DNA from: Xanthobacteraceae bacterium
Lineage (GTDB): Bacteria; Pseudomonadota; Alphaproteobacteria; Rhizobiales; Xanthobacteraceae
Assembly: GCA_031291445.1 (NCBI GenBank)
Contig: JARLJA010000143.1
Location: 1 to 64,000, forward strand
Direction: 5' to 3'
Length of the DNA: 64,000 nt
A program made the position numbers and the translations under genes. Position 1 is the first letter of the stretch. The number at the start of each line of letters is the position of its first letter. Shown piece after piece: positions 19,501 through 27,920 of the stretch. The notes beneath the pieces are model-generated. The model was not told where the DNA came from, did not search any database, and was given only the letters and a program-made list of their open reading frames with translations.

Positions 19501-19518
19501 GAGACCGTAAGAAACTGA
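16510..19518 (+). CDS. zorD: Zorya effector ZorD (SNF2-family helicase)
   Basis: This 1002-residue protein is the DNA-acting effector of type I Zorya. Residues ~1-480 form a family-specific N-terminal part. The SNF2-type helicase follows: Q-like start PLKAHQLEGFRWLV, Walker A DDMGLGKTYQ (about 530-539), motif II DEMQ (about 653-656), motif III GLTGTPIENRMEDLW, and C-terminal lobe motifs SPKAAGVGLN and VYRIGQTKPV (about 936-945). Type I ZorD is described as helicase plus nuclease; I can point only to the helicase motifs. zorD begins one base after the zorC stop. It ends eight bases from the end of the convergent helicase gene. Confidence 0.85.
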   Translation: MTVLFKTEFTQEGVCVRALDKRSFGRVRNIPRQNWPIAGLDRESLLELESLVESGAAKSTDLEVWVTSDEAASFSDRVCKALGFPPPAPLGLSVSLDGRIENPQGVLKLRWTDKFGSEVRPKRAGLLLQWGEQGGRLTPKLLRLVEAVDAYNVTVGREFEQRVSSWLPVQDTLKKLTGAEVQRDGFLETFTLYQAAAFGLDVRETSNGVDFAPVLMSRNRAFALQDDEPFGATESLTELDASASNEPQAPDGWNEALLSAEDQRSFVIQAVDGAGPARDAYQVGRNRFVLIDPALKRALDVVKEKRKGSEEERRAFVRNPRAAIAHALESADDAAAAGQLFVETKHYSDRVEGLGLWERPKLPWLTRRPNAWLPEAGWIGDGPVSELAPLSAEELAQVERDIHTAEIRGDAHVVIRGCPVPIDSAPEVLAEERHRSATSPQEDASTSGGSQTQDDSKDPKQRLVLLIKKTNFDGVEYELGLRQRSALIDADAPPAARMGSTPLKAHQLEGFRWLVQTWRSGWPGVLLADDMGLGKTYQALAFLAWHKANALVLRAQGATHGPYLIVAPTALLRNWEKESLDRLSELGLGRRMDAYGSALKRLKLSRSEVDNDQDTLDVAQLREADWILTTYETLTDHERSFARIAYPVVIFDEMQKIKSPDTLNTKAAKALNADFVIGLTGTPIENRMEDLWCLYDRLIPGFLGDLKSFSRTFQQARPEKLSELKRMLDTPLQAAPPVMKRRMKVDILEGLPTKQEKKYPVEMPAEQAQAYRELIQEARGSGDRSRGFMLKVLHGMRGISLHPQDPSSVDVTSKSRFDMFVGESARLSTAVGLLEQIASRNEKALLFIESLAMQEVLARGLAISFGLDRKPAIINGSTPGERRLAIVEIFERSGDGFGVLILSPKAAGVGLNITAANHVIHLSRWWNPAVEDQCNDRVYRIGQTKPVSIHIPMATHPQLPSESFDEVLDKLLEAKRSLSRDMLTPPTSDSDIESLFGETVRN

Positions 19519-19526
19519 TTCCGAGC

Positions 19527-21578
19527 TTACGTCACCGAACCGAGAAATCGCGATGGGTTTCCAGACCAGGTAATCAGCAGCTGATCACGAGCCCTGGTGC
19601 AGCCGACATACAACAGGCTCAATTCCCTGTCTTGGGTCAGGCGCTTCTCGTCGGCTTCCGTCGCCAAGTCCAACGCAGCCTGAAGGGGTAATTGCGTGTC
19701 GCTGCATGCAACGATTGCGACTGCTCGAAACTCGAGACCTTTGGCAGAATGAAGCGTGCCCAGCACGACCTTTCCGCTTTCATGAGCCTTGTCGGGCACG
19801 AGCCAAGTGCTGCTCATTTGAGTGCGCTTCAATGCAGGTTCGACCGTTTCTTGAAGCGCCCGTCTTGTCCGTGCAAAGATGGCGATTTCATCAGGCGCAA
19901 CACCGCGTTCCCGAAGGCCACTTAGCCACTCGGCCAAGACGGACGCTTCTCCGGCAAGGTCGACCGAGCCTTTCAGGCCCGGTTTAGGCCCGCGCAGCAG
20001 TGAGACGGCTCCACGCTCTTCCGCTTCTCCGTCCACTTCGGTCAGACGAGCCGGCAAGAGATGGTCGGAGAATCGGCGAATTTCGGCCGTCGTTCGATAG
20101 TTGACCTTCAGCCGGTGAGATCGTCCACGTACATCAATCCCGGCGCTGAGCCAGGAGAAGGGCCAGCGGAAAATCCGCTGACCTACATCGCCGGCAAATG
20201 TCAGTGACCGAGAACCGGCTGGTGCAAGGGCAGCGACCAATCTCAATTCGCGGGGACCAAGGTCTTGGGCTTCATCCACCACAACATGTTGGAATGGACG
20301 GATCCCGTCTTCCTCGATTCGCTGCCGCAATCGATCGCAGACGTCACCAAAAGTATAGAGTTCTTTCGTTGCCAGATGCCGCTGTACCTCTTCGAAGACG
20401 CGCCACAAACGGCGTCGAAGAGCCCCGGCAATGGGCGTGCCGCGACCAATACGGGGAATCGCCTCATATTCATCAAACGATCTTATGCCCCAATAGTCAA
20501 TAATGGCATCCCATTCGGCTCTTAGAAAATCGTTCGTTATCGCCGCGTCTAAGCCTTGGCGAGCCTGCCTGATAAGCCCGTCGATCGTAAGATCGTCAGC
20601 GATCGCCAACCGATTGAGCCGAGAGGCATGACTGTGGGCATAAGCATGAAGATGGACAACATCAACTCTTCGACGAACCTCAGATGAAGGCCCCAACAAG
20701 ATATCCATTCCTTCAGAAAGTCTTTCCGACAGGACTTTCGAGAAAGTGGTTAGCAGGATTTTTCCTGACGGCGCTTCGCGTGCTAGGTGAGCGGCGCGAT
20801 GCATGGCAACGACGCTCTTTCCAGTTCCGGCCGATCCGGATATTCGTGCTGGCCCGTTAAAGCGCTTCTCGACAGCGGCTCGCTGCGATGGGTGGAGAAA
20901 AACGAGCCACTCCGCCCACGGCTTCTCAAGTGCCTGAGCGACCATCTGCTCGTCGCTGGCTACCCAGAAGCGCCGCTGAGCATCGGGATGCGTAAAGGGA
21001 TCAGCTTCAACATTGGCTAGCATAACCGGACGACGCTCTGGACGCTCGCCGGTCGCGATGGCCATTAAAGCTTCCTGTGCTTCCTCCGGAAGCCGCGGCA
21101 GCAATTCAAGCAAGCCATCTTCATCAACCTGCTGCACGAGCTCGAGATAAGTTGCAGGCACCCCAAGAGAGAGGAGATATTCCTGATCCTCGTTCGCGAG
21201 GACGCCAGGCCTTGTTGCCTCCCGAGTAACGATCTTAACTTCCTCGCGAACGACTTCAACGAGTTCGACGATTTGCGCTGCACCAGTGACAGGGTGCACC
21301 TCAAACCGCCGACGTTCTGCCCAGGAATAGGCATCGTCGTGATGGGCGACGTAGCAAAAGACTGACTTCTGGTTCTGCTTGTAGACGACTATCCGCAAGT
21401 CGCGGTTCACTCTGATTGTCCAGAATCCCTTGTCCTTGGCCCTGTCTACGCGATGCAACGACAGGCTAGGTCGTGATGGGTCTGCCATGTAGTCGAATAC
21501 GACGGTCTTGGCGGCCATCTGCTCGGCGTTGGTCAGCCTGTCGAGACTACGATGGAAAGTATTGGCCAATTCGAGCAC
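19527..21578 (-). CDS. UvrD-type SF1 helicase with N-terminal RelE/ParE-like domain
   Basis: Residues 1-~92 of this 683-residue protein look like a RelE/ParE/YoeB-type mRNA-interferase fold: FHRSLDRLTNAEQ, DPSRPSLSLHRV, WTIRVNRDLRIVVYK and CYVAHHDDAYSWAERRR follow the toxin strand pattern. From ~225 on there is a UvrD-like helicase: Walker A GSAGTGKS (248-255), motif II VVVDEAQDLG (about 418), motif III AGDVGQRIF, motif IV NYRTTAEIR, motif V TLHSAKGLEF and motif VI LLYVGCTRARD. The start is GTG (21576-21578), as an in-frame TGA lies just upstream. No antitoxin is adjacent. It converges on zorD with eight bases between stops. Whether the toxin fold is active or serves as a sensor is unknown. 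Confidence 0.82.
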   Translation of the reverse strand: MLELANTFHRSLDRLTNAEQMAAKTVVFDYMADPSRPSLSLHRVDRAKDKGFWTIRVNRDLRIVVYKQNQKSVFCYVAHHDDAYSWAERRRFEVHPVTGAAQIVELVEVVREEVKIVTREATRPGVLANEDQEYLLSLGVPATYLELVQQVDEDGLLELLPRLPEEAQEALMAIATGERPERRPVMLANVEADPFTHPDAQRRFWVASDEQMVAQALEKPWAEWLVFLHPSQRAAVEKRFNGPARISGSAGTGKSVVAMHRAAHLAREAPSGKILLTTFSKVLSERLSEGMDILLGPSSEVRRRVDVVHLHAYAHSHASRLNRLAIADDLTIDGLIRQARQGLDAAITNDFLRAEWDAIIDYWGIRSFDEYEAIPRIGRGTPIAGALRRRLWRVFEEVQRHLATKELYTFGDVCDRLRQRIEEDGIRPFQHVVVDEAQDLGPRELRLVAALAPAGSRSLTFAGDVGQRIFRWPFSWLSAGIDVRGRSHRLKVNYRTTAEIRRFSDHLLPARLTEVDGEAEERGAVSLLRGPKPGLKGSVDLAGEASVLAEWLSGLRERGVAPDEIAIFARTRRALQETVEPALKRTQMSSTWLVPDKAHESGKVVLGTLHSAKGLEFRAVAIVACSDTQLPLQAALDLATEADEKRLTQDRELSLLYVGCTRARDQLLITWSGNPSRFLGSVT

Positions 21579-21638
21579 GGTGGGATATCAATTGTTGAAA
21601 TGATAGGGTGATGATCTTTATTCGAATCAGCCACGGGT

Positions 21639-22175
21639 TCAAGAGGCGTTCGGTTCGAGCGCAGTTCGGGGGGCGGCGGGCGCAAGAGAGCGCATTCGAA
21701 CCTCTCGCGCGCGCCAGCGTCGAGCGCCGATCATGGCGTCGTTCACCCGATAGATGATCGCATAGCGATCGGCTCGATCCAGCGTGTCAAAGAATCGTCT
21801 TGCTGCTTCGTCCGACGCTAATACTGCTTCCAAATCCCGCGGAATCTCAGCTTTTCCCTGCGACGCGTAGGCACCGGCCCATCTTCCATCGTTCTTTGCG
21901 GCCTCGACTTCGGCCAACCTCGCGGGTTTGAGACGGTTCTGCTGCGCAAGCCGATCTGCGGTCGCGCGGCTCTTCGCAGACCGTCGGTTACCCGGCCAGC
22001 GAGGTGTCATGCGGACGAGGAAGTAATCCTCATCAAGATTGGCGAGCTGCCCATCGATCCAGCCGCAGCAAAGTGCGGCCTCAATTGCATCCTCTTTGCT
22101 GATTGAAGTCTCGGGCGCTCCGATCTTGGAAAGCTTGAGCCAAAAGCCCTTCGAGCCTGCTGGCTGGCAGGACAT
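21639..22175 (-). CDS. YdeI/OmpD-associated family protein, apparently 5'-truncated
   Basis: The 178-residue frame matches the YdeI family: SKGFWLKLSKIGAPETSISK, then EAALCCGWIDGQL, YFLVRMTPRWPGNRRS, then a helical C-terminal half. Family-like sequence appears to continue upstream of the ATG (EPILTF, then VRDTEVHM) to about 22230, but that extension contains no ATG, GTG or TTG before a stop near 22334, inside the right boundary repeat. The natural start therefore seems to have been lost when the repeat was placed. The biochemical role of the family is not settled (some members affect peptide tolerance). Possibly non-functional. Confidence 0.6.
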   Translation of the reverse strand: MSCQPAGSKGFWLKLSKIGAPETSISKEDAIEAALCCGWIDGQLANLDEDYFLVRMTPRWPGNRRSAKSRATADRLAQQNRLKPARLAEVEAAKNDGRWAGAYASQGKAEIPRDLEAVLASDEAARRFFDTLDRADRYAIIYRVNDAMIGARRWRAREVRMRSLAPAAPRTALEPNAS

Positions 22176-22311
22176 ATGAACCTCGGTATCCCGGACGGTT
22201 ATGAACGTCAGAATCGGTTCGCCTCGATCTGTCGCGTGAGCCTTCGTCGTACAAGCACTACCATTCGCTGTGCCGGGTGGCAGGTCCTGCGCCAGGGTGG
22301 ACAGGTTTATG

Positions 22312-22408
22312 GGTATTTCGGCGACACTTTACACATTCTCCAGGAGCCGGCAGCGTCCGACCGCGACGTGATCAGTGCAATGGGTAAGCTGTCCCCCAAT
22401 TTCCAATG
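22312..22408 (+). repeat. Right island-boundary repeat (IS-end-like)
   Basis: This is the direct counterpart of 9174-9270; bases 22375-22408 are identical to 9237-9270 and the left part is diverged. It can be read as a peptide GDTLHILQEPAASDRDVISA ending GKLSPNFQ. It lies immediately upstream of the beheaded YdeI-like gene. Together the two copies enclose 13.1 kb. Confidence 0.75.
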
Positions 22409-22491
22409 ACACAAGCCGATAGCTGCTCTATTCATTCGGAGTGGCGCGCTATTTCCAAAACGAGCCCATGAAATTTCAGTCTCTCGGGCCT

Positions 22492-22531
22492 AGATCAGAT
22501 GCATTGCATCTGCGGCCACCCGCTTCTGATC
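22492..22531. repeat. Nested palindromes downstream of the EAL gene
   Basis: CAGATGCATTGCATCTG (22496-22512) is a perfect palindrome around a central T. Outside it AGATCAGA (22492-22499) pairs with TCTGATCT (22524-22531), overlapping the inner arm, so alternative stems are possible. There is no T-run, so it is not a classic terminator. It lies between the island repeat and the end of the GGDEF-EAL gene. Confidence 0.4.
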
Positions 22532-22559
22532 TGCTGCTCGAGCGTAAAGCTCCACTCGC

Positions 22560-25120
22560 TTAATCCAATCCTATCCTGGAGAGCCGAACCCGTTTCGGCT
22601 CCATCCGGCATGCCTGGCGCTCGATGGAGGCGGCCACCAGCGGCGCCTGGTCGGGGGCAATCGGCGGGGAAAAGACGAAGCCCTGCACCAGGTCGCAATC
22701 GAGCCCGCTGAGCACGTCCACTTCGGCCGGAAGTTCGGCCCCTTCCGCCACCACCGTCATGCCCAGCCCGTGCGACAGGGCGATGATGCCGCCCAGCAGC
22801 TTGCGCTTCTCCGGCGCGGTGGAAATGCCGTCGACGAAGGCGCGGTCCACCTTCAGCCAGTCGAAGGGCAGGCGCGTCAGATAGCCGAGCGAGGAATAGC
22901 CCGAGCCGAAATCGTCCAGCGCCAGCCGGAGGCCGAGACCGGAGAGGGCCGTCAGCGTGCGGCTGATCCGCTGCTCGGTATGATCCACGAACAGGCTTTC
23001 GGTCAGCTCCAGGCAGAGCAGCTTCGCCGGAAAGCCGGTCTCCGCCAGCACGGCCGCGACTGCCACCTCGAAATCCAGGTTCCAGATCTGCGCCGGCGAA
23101 ACATTGACCGAGATGGAGCGAGGCGGCAGCCCGGCATCCAGCCAGGCGCGGCCCTGCTGCCCGCCTCGCGAAGCACCCACAGGCCGAGATCGACGATGAG
23201 CCCGGAGCTTTCGGCGATGGGGATGAACTCCGCCGGCGAGATCGGCCCGCGCTCGGGATGGGTCCAGCGCAGCAGCGCCTCGAAGCTGGTGACGCGGCCG
23301 GTCCTCAGGTCCACCTGCGGCTGGTAATGGGCCTTGAGGGCGCCGGTCTCCACGGCGTGGCGCAGATGCCGGGCGAGATCGAGCCTTTGATCGACCGCCT
23401 GGGCATAGACCGGCTCGAACAGTTGCGCCCGACCGCGCCCGGCCTCCTTGGCCGTGTAGAGCGCCAGGTCCGCGTTGCGTACCGCCGTCTCCGCCGTCGC
23501 CCCATGCTCGGGCAGGCGGGCGATGCCGACGGTGGCGCCGACGAAGGCCTCGCCCTCGGTGAGATCGACCGGGCCGGACAGCCTGCGGATCAGCCGATCG
23601 GCGAGGGCGGTCAGCGCCGCGTCGGACGTGCCGCATCCTTCCGCCAGCACGGCGAATTCGTCGCCGCCGAGCCGCGCGATGAAGGCCTGCGGCCCCAGGT
23701 CGTGCCGCAAGGCAGCCGCCACCCGGATCAGCAATTCGTCGCCGGCGGCATGGCCCAGCGAATCGTTGACCTCCTTGAAGCGATCGAGATCGATCAGCAG
23801 CAGCGCGCTGCTGCGGCCTCCCAGGGCACAGCCCTCGATCAGGCTGGCGAGCCGGCGCTTGAACAGCGTGCGATTGGCAAGGCCGGTCAAGGGGTCGCTG
23901 TAGGCGAGCTGCTCGAGCCGGCGCTCGGCCTCCTTGCGCTCGGTGACGTCCTGCACTGTGCCGATGATGCCGATGACCTTGTCGTGGGCGACCTCCGCCT
24001 TGCAGATCACCGCAAGATCGCGGGCGGTGCCGTCCGCGTGCAGCATCCGCAGGTCGGTGGCCTCGGTATTGTGGGTGCGGAGGACCCGTTTCTGCACCTC
24101 CCGGAAGCGGTCGGCGTCGTCGCCCAGGAAATAAGGCCTCGTGTTCTCATAGGTCGGCTCGAACGCGTCGGGTTCGAAGCCGAGAAGCTGGTAGAGCTCG
24201 GGCGCCCAGACGGTGCGGCCGGTGTCCAGCCGGTAGCTCCAGGTGCCGATCTTGCCGAGCCGGTGGGCTTCCTCCAGCGCGCGCGTGCGCTGGTCCAGCA
24301 TGGTCTTGGCCGCCCTGAGCTGGGTGATGTCGCTGGCCGTGCCGCGATAGCCGAGAAAGGTGCCATCACTGGCGAAGATGGGTTTGCCGCTGGTGCGGAT
24401 ACTGACGCGCGACCCGTCCTGGCCGATCACCGTATAGGTGAAGTCACGGAACGGGCGATGGGCCTCCATGTCGGCCCGGTGCAGCGCCATGGCCTCCTCG
24501 TCTTCGGGCGCATAGGCCAGCTCCCACCGCGCCTTCCCGCCGGAAGCCACCGTCTGGAAGGCCGCATTGCCGTCGAGCAGCTTGGGATAGGGCAGCAGCC
24601 GAAGTGCGGCGTCGCTCTCCCAGCACCAGTCCGAGGCCGTGCTGACGAAATCGGCCAGCCGTTGCTCGCTGTCCGCCAGGCGCCGGAGCGCCGAGGTTTC
24701 CTCCGTGACGTCGCGGACGATGCCGGACACGTGCCGGACTCGACCGCTCGCGTCGAAATCCGGCTCGCCATGCACCACGCAGTCGAGCAGGCTGCCATCG
24801 GACCTGCGGAGCTTCGTCTTCACCACATAGGGCAGCCCCCACGCCCAGCAGGCCGCGTAATGCTCCTGCAGAACCTTACGGCTTTCAGGCAGGAAGCGCG
24901 CGCGCACCGTGGCGATGGGGACGATGCCGTCGACCGTTTCGAATTCGTAAAGGGCGGCGAGCTCGGGCGATATCCAGAAATCGGTCGCGGCGACGCTCTG
25001 CGACTCCCAATAGCCCATGCGGGCCAACCTGATGGCACATCGCAGCAACCGCTCCTCATGCCAGCGGCGACGCGCCACCCGCGTGGGGGCCTGCCCTTGC
25101 GACAATGTGTGAGAGGCCAT
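22560..25120 (-). pseudogene. PAS-GGDEF-EAL cyclic-di-GMP protein with a frameshift in the EAL domain
   Basis: The long frame encodes several PAS/PAC units (residues ~30-420; e.g. [43 protein letters not shown]), then GGDEF ([26 protein letters not shown]) and the start of EAL (FEALLRW). Near 23158-23163 the reading changes frame: after WVLREAG the EAL domain continues in the other frame ([11 protein letters not shown], then [27 protein letters not shown]) to 22560. A single missing base explains it. The GGDEF motif is intact, so a truncated cyclase could remain. The start at 25118-25120 follows GGGGA; the frame also extends to 25153. Sequencing error is possible. Confidence 0.75.
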
Positions 25121-25359
25121 CGGTCCCCGACCAAAACGCTGTCGTACAATCACGCAACCGACACGGTAGCATATGCCGCGACAGGATTGGAGCGACGTCG
25201 GTCACAATCCGGGGTTGTTCCGCAGATTTGGTATAGTTTTCATGAATCCCGCAACTGATCCAGGCCTTGTGGGCGCTCTTGCGGACGAAGCTGGCGCAGC
25301 ACCCCGGGCAACGAAACGTGCGGGCAAATCGAAAGCCTCGCCGGAGGAAGACGGATCGT

Positions 25360-27261
25360 TCAGAGCGTCCGGCGTCTCAGAAAGACGGCCGGTCTGCTCT
25401 CGATCTTCGCGGCAGCCTCCCTCAGCAGCCGAATGTCGGCGTGCTCGTCGCGCTCCAGGGTCCTTGCCGCTGCGGTCAGGGCACGTGCGGCGCGCAGCGG
25501 ATCGTGGCCGATCTTCCGCAATCTGCGAAGCGTCGCCGGGATGCGCCTGCGGGCGGATGTCGAGGACCGCGCCGCCGAAAGCGTGCCGAGAGTCTCGATC
25601 GCCAGTCCGACCTGGAGGATGGCGAGCGCGTTGTCCGCGAGCTCCGAGACGGAATGGGCGGATCTCTCGCCCCACCAGACGGCGAGCAGGACGCGGTGGT
25701 GAAGCAGAGCCTGCCATGCGCGACGGCTCAGAGGCTCGGTCGCGCTGCCGGCGAGACGTTCCAGGTCGTCGAGCATCGCGATCCGCACCGCCTCGTAGCG
25801 GCGCCGGCTGTCGACCGGATAGATCAGACGAAAGGCGGCAAGACCGGCGAGGGGAGCAACCATGACCGCGAAGCTCGCCATCAGCGAGGTGTCGAACGTC
25901 ATGACCTGGGGCCAGACCGGCTGCAGCATCAGCAGGAAGACCATGTTGTAGTCGAACGCGATGCGCTCCGTGCGCCGATGGGCCGCCAGGCCCGCACCGA
26001 TCAGGACGAAGGGCATCATGGTGAGGACCAGGGCGGCCTCTGCGCCGGCGAAGGGCCAGACCAGCCAGCGGCAGCCGAGGGCCGCCAGCACCCCCAGCGC
26101 CTGGCCGATGAGGGCGGAGAGCAGCATTCGCGACGGGTTCTCGAAGGTCGAGAAGATGGATGTCATGATCGCGGTGCCGAGCATCATGAAGCCGCCCAGG
26201 CTCCAGCCGCTCAGGAGCCAGAGCGCACCGACGGCCAGCATGGTGGCGGTCGCCCGCGTCATCGCGTGACGCGCGCCGATCCAGTCACGGTGAAGGGGGG
26301 GCCGAGGGCCCGACTCCGGGCGTCCCGTTTCGAGTTCGCCATAGGCGGAAGCGAGGTCCTCCAGAACGGGTTTCAGCCCGCTCGGCGGCAGTGGAAGCGC
26401 CAGCGCGGCGCGGATGGCCGCTGTCGCCGGGGGGCCGCCGGTGGCCGCCAGGTTTCCGGCCGTCTCCCATGCTTCGATCGTGCGCGCGTCCATCGGTGCC
26501 GGGGCCTTCCGGCCCGCATGGGTGCGCAGCCACAGGACCGCAGCGACATGGGCGTTGAGCAGCGTCCTCAGTCTGGCGACGACATGCCGGGAGCGCCGCG
26601 ATCCGGCGGCGTGACCGTCCAGCGTCCCTTCGAGCCTGGCGATGTCTCCCAGAATGGAACGCTGCTCGCCTTCGGTGATCGGTCGCCCGTCGAGACAGGC
26701 CGCAACATCCGCCAGAATCCGCGCCGTCAGATGCCGGGCACCGCCGGAGACCGTGGTGTCGTCCCCCGGTGCCGCAAAGAACCAGCCGACGGCCAGCGCC
26801 GCGACGACGCCGAGGACGACGGTCAGCACGCGGTCGGAGCCGAGATGAAGGATGTGATCGGGATGTGCGCTGTCGAGAAGCGCGACCATGGCGGCGGAAT
26901 ACCCCGAGAGCATCGCGGCGTAGGAGGCGTAGCCGCGCACGAGATTGCCGACGAGGGCGCACAGTCCGAGCCAGAGCGAGATGCCGACGACCAGAACGAC
27001 CAACTGGCCGTGTGACGCGATCATGAGGACGACGCCGAACAGGGCGCCGATGATGGTGCCGCAGACCCGGGCGGCGCTCTTCTCCAGAAGGTGGCCGCGC
27101 AACGGCTGTGAGGCCGTCCAGACCGTCATCGCCGACCACTGCGGATGCTCCAGCCCGACCAGCCAGGCGACGACCAGCGCCAGGCACGCCGCGATGGCGG
27201 TGCGCATCGCAAAGGGCAGTTTCATGGGATCAAAACCGAACCGCGTGAGAACAGCCGTCAT
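25360..27261 (-). CDS. FUSC-family membrane transporter (AaeB-like)
   Basis: This 633-residue protein has two clusters of about five to six hydrophobic helices (about residues 10-165 and 340-475) separated by a ~170-residue soluble region, and a soluble C-terminus. That is the layout of fusaric-acid/aromatic-acid efflux proteins such as AaeB (segments FAMRTAIAACLALVVAWLVG, YASYAAMLSGYSAAMVAL, MLLSALIGQALGVLAALG). The ATG at 27259-27261 overlaps the stop of the MarR gene in ATGA; the frame's longer version would cover the regulator. It probably exports an aromatic or phenolic compound sensed by MarR. Confidence 0.83.
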   Translation of the reverse strand: MTAVLTRFGFDPMKLPFAMRTAIAACLALVVAWLVGLEHPQWSAMTVWTASQPLRGHLLEKSAARVCGTIIGALFGVVLMIASHGQLVVLVVGISLWLGLCALVGNLVRGYASYAAMLSGYSAAMVALLDSAHPDHILHLGSDRVLTVVLGVVAALAVGWFFAAPGDDTTVSGGARHLTARILADVAACLDGRPITEGEQRSILGDIARLEGTLDGHAAGSRRSRHVVARLRTLLNAHVAAVLWLRTHAGRKAPAPMDARTIEAWETAGNLAATGGPPATAAIRAALALPLPPSGLKPVLEDLASAYGELETGRPESGPRPPLHRDWIGARHAMTRATATMLAVGALWLLSGWSLGGFMMLGTAIMTSIFSTFENPSRMLLSALIGQALGVLAALGCRWLVWPFAGAEAALVLTMMPFVLIGAGLAAHRRTERIAFDYNMVFLLMLQPVWPQVMTFDTSLMASFAVMVAPLAGLAAFRLIYPVDSRRRYEAVRIAMLDDLERLAGSATEPLSRRAWQALLHHRVLLAVWWGERSAHSVSELADNALAILQVGLAIETLGTLSAARSSTSARRRIPATLRRLRKIGHDPLRAARALTAAARTLERDEHADIRLLREAAAKIESRPAVFLRRRTL

Positions 27262-27713
27262 GTCGGTTCCTGGTCGTTCTTGAGACGAGCCTCGATCCGG
27301 CGGAACACCGCCAGCATCATGGTCAGTTCGGCGTCGTCCACGTCGCTCAGCATCTCCACTTCCGCGTCCTTCAGGATCGCGTAGACCGATGCGAGGGCCT
27401 GCCTGCCGGCAGGCGAGAGGAACACCAGACGCGAGCGGCGGTCCGTCGGCGATACGCGGCGCTCGACGAGCCCGAGCTCGGACAGACGATCGAGCAGCCG
27501 CACGAGGCTCGATCCGTCGATGCCGCAACGGGCCGCAAGTTCCGTCTGGCCGATGCCGTCGCCGGCACGATCGAGATGGACCAGCGGAGGCCAGGCGGCG
27601 TCCGACAGGTCGAGCGCCGCCATCCGCACGTCCAGCGCGTGCCGCCAGCGCCGGGCGAGGCCGACGAGGGCGAAACCGAACCGAATGCGTGCAGCGGCGG
27701 GGGATTTCGTCAT
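27258..27713 (-). CDS. MarR-family transcriptional regulator
   Basis: This 151-residue winged-helix repressor has its recognition region at GQTELAARCGIDGSSLVRLLD and its wing at RVSPTDRRSRLVFLSPAG, both typical of MarR proteins that bind phenolic ligands. It is translationally coupled to the downstream FUSC pump. A TTG nine bases upstream is an alternative start. The promoter carries a perfect 14-base palindrome that is very probably its own operator. Confidence 0.88.
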   Translation of the reverse strand: MTKSPAAARIRFGFALVGLARRWRHALDVRMAALDLSDAAWPPLVHLDRAGDGIGQTELAARCGIDGSSLVRLLDRLSELGLVERRVSPTDRRSRLVFLSPAGRQALASVYAILKDAEVEMLSDVDDAELTMMLAVFRRIEARLKNDQEPT

Positions 27714-27736
27714 GGAAATCAATTTGTATATAAAAG

Positions 27737-27750
27737 ATTTGAATTCAAAT
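27737..27750. promoter_or_regulatory. Palindromic operator in the marR promoter
   Basis: ATTTGAATTCAAAT is a perfect 14-base palindrome, 24 bases upstream of the marR start. On the minus strand it sits between a possible -35 (TTCATT) and -10 (TATACA) with 17-base spacing, the classic position for a repressor site. It is embedded in an AT-rich patch unlike the surrounding DNA. Confidence 0.65.
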
Positions 27751-27920
27751 GAATTTGTGGTGATGTCGAATGGCTTCGGGGGGCAAGGCGCTCAGGGAGC
27801 GCGGGCTCCACCAGCAATCGGGCGCCCATTTCTGTCAGTTTCAAATGACACGAAAGCTCGCAGTTCTGATCGGAACGTCGCCTCGGCGCCGCTGTCGGCG
27901 GTCCGGCAGCCAATTCCCGT

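Noticed and set aside
23258-25258. 666-codon plus-strand open frame
   Set aside because: It is the shadow of the PAS-GGDEF-EAL gene; the opposite frame has clear motifs.
25173-25359. Possible plus-strand gene start (MNPATDPGLVGALADEAG)
   Set aside because: The composition is plausible for a few dozen residues, but the frame runs into the antisense of FUSC and no family is recognisable.
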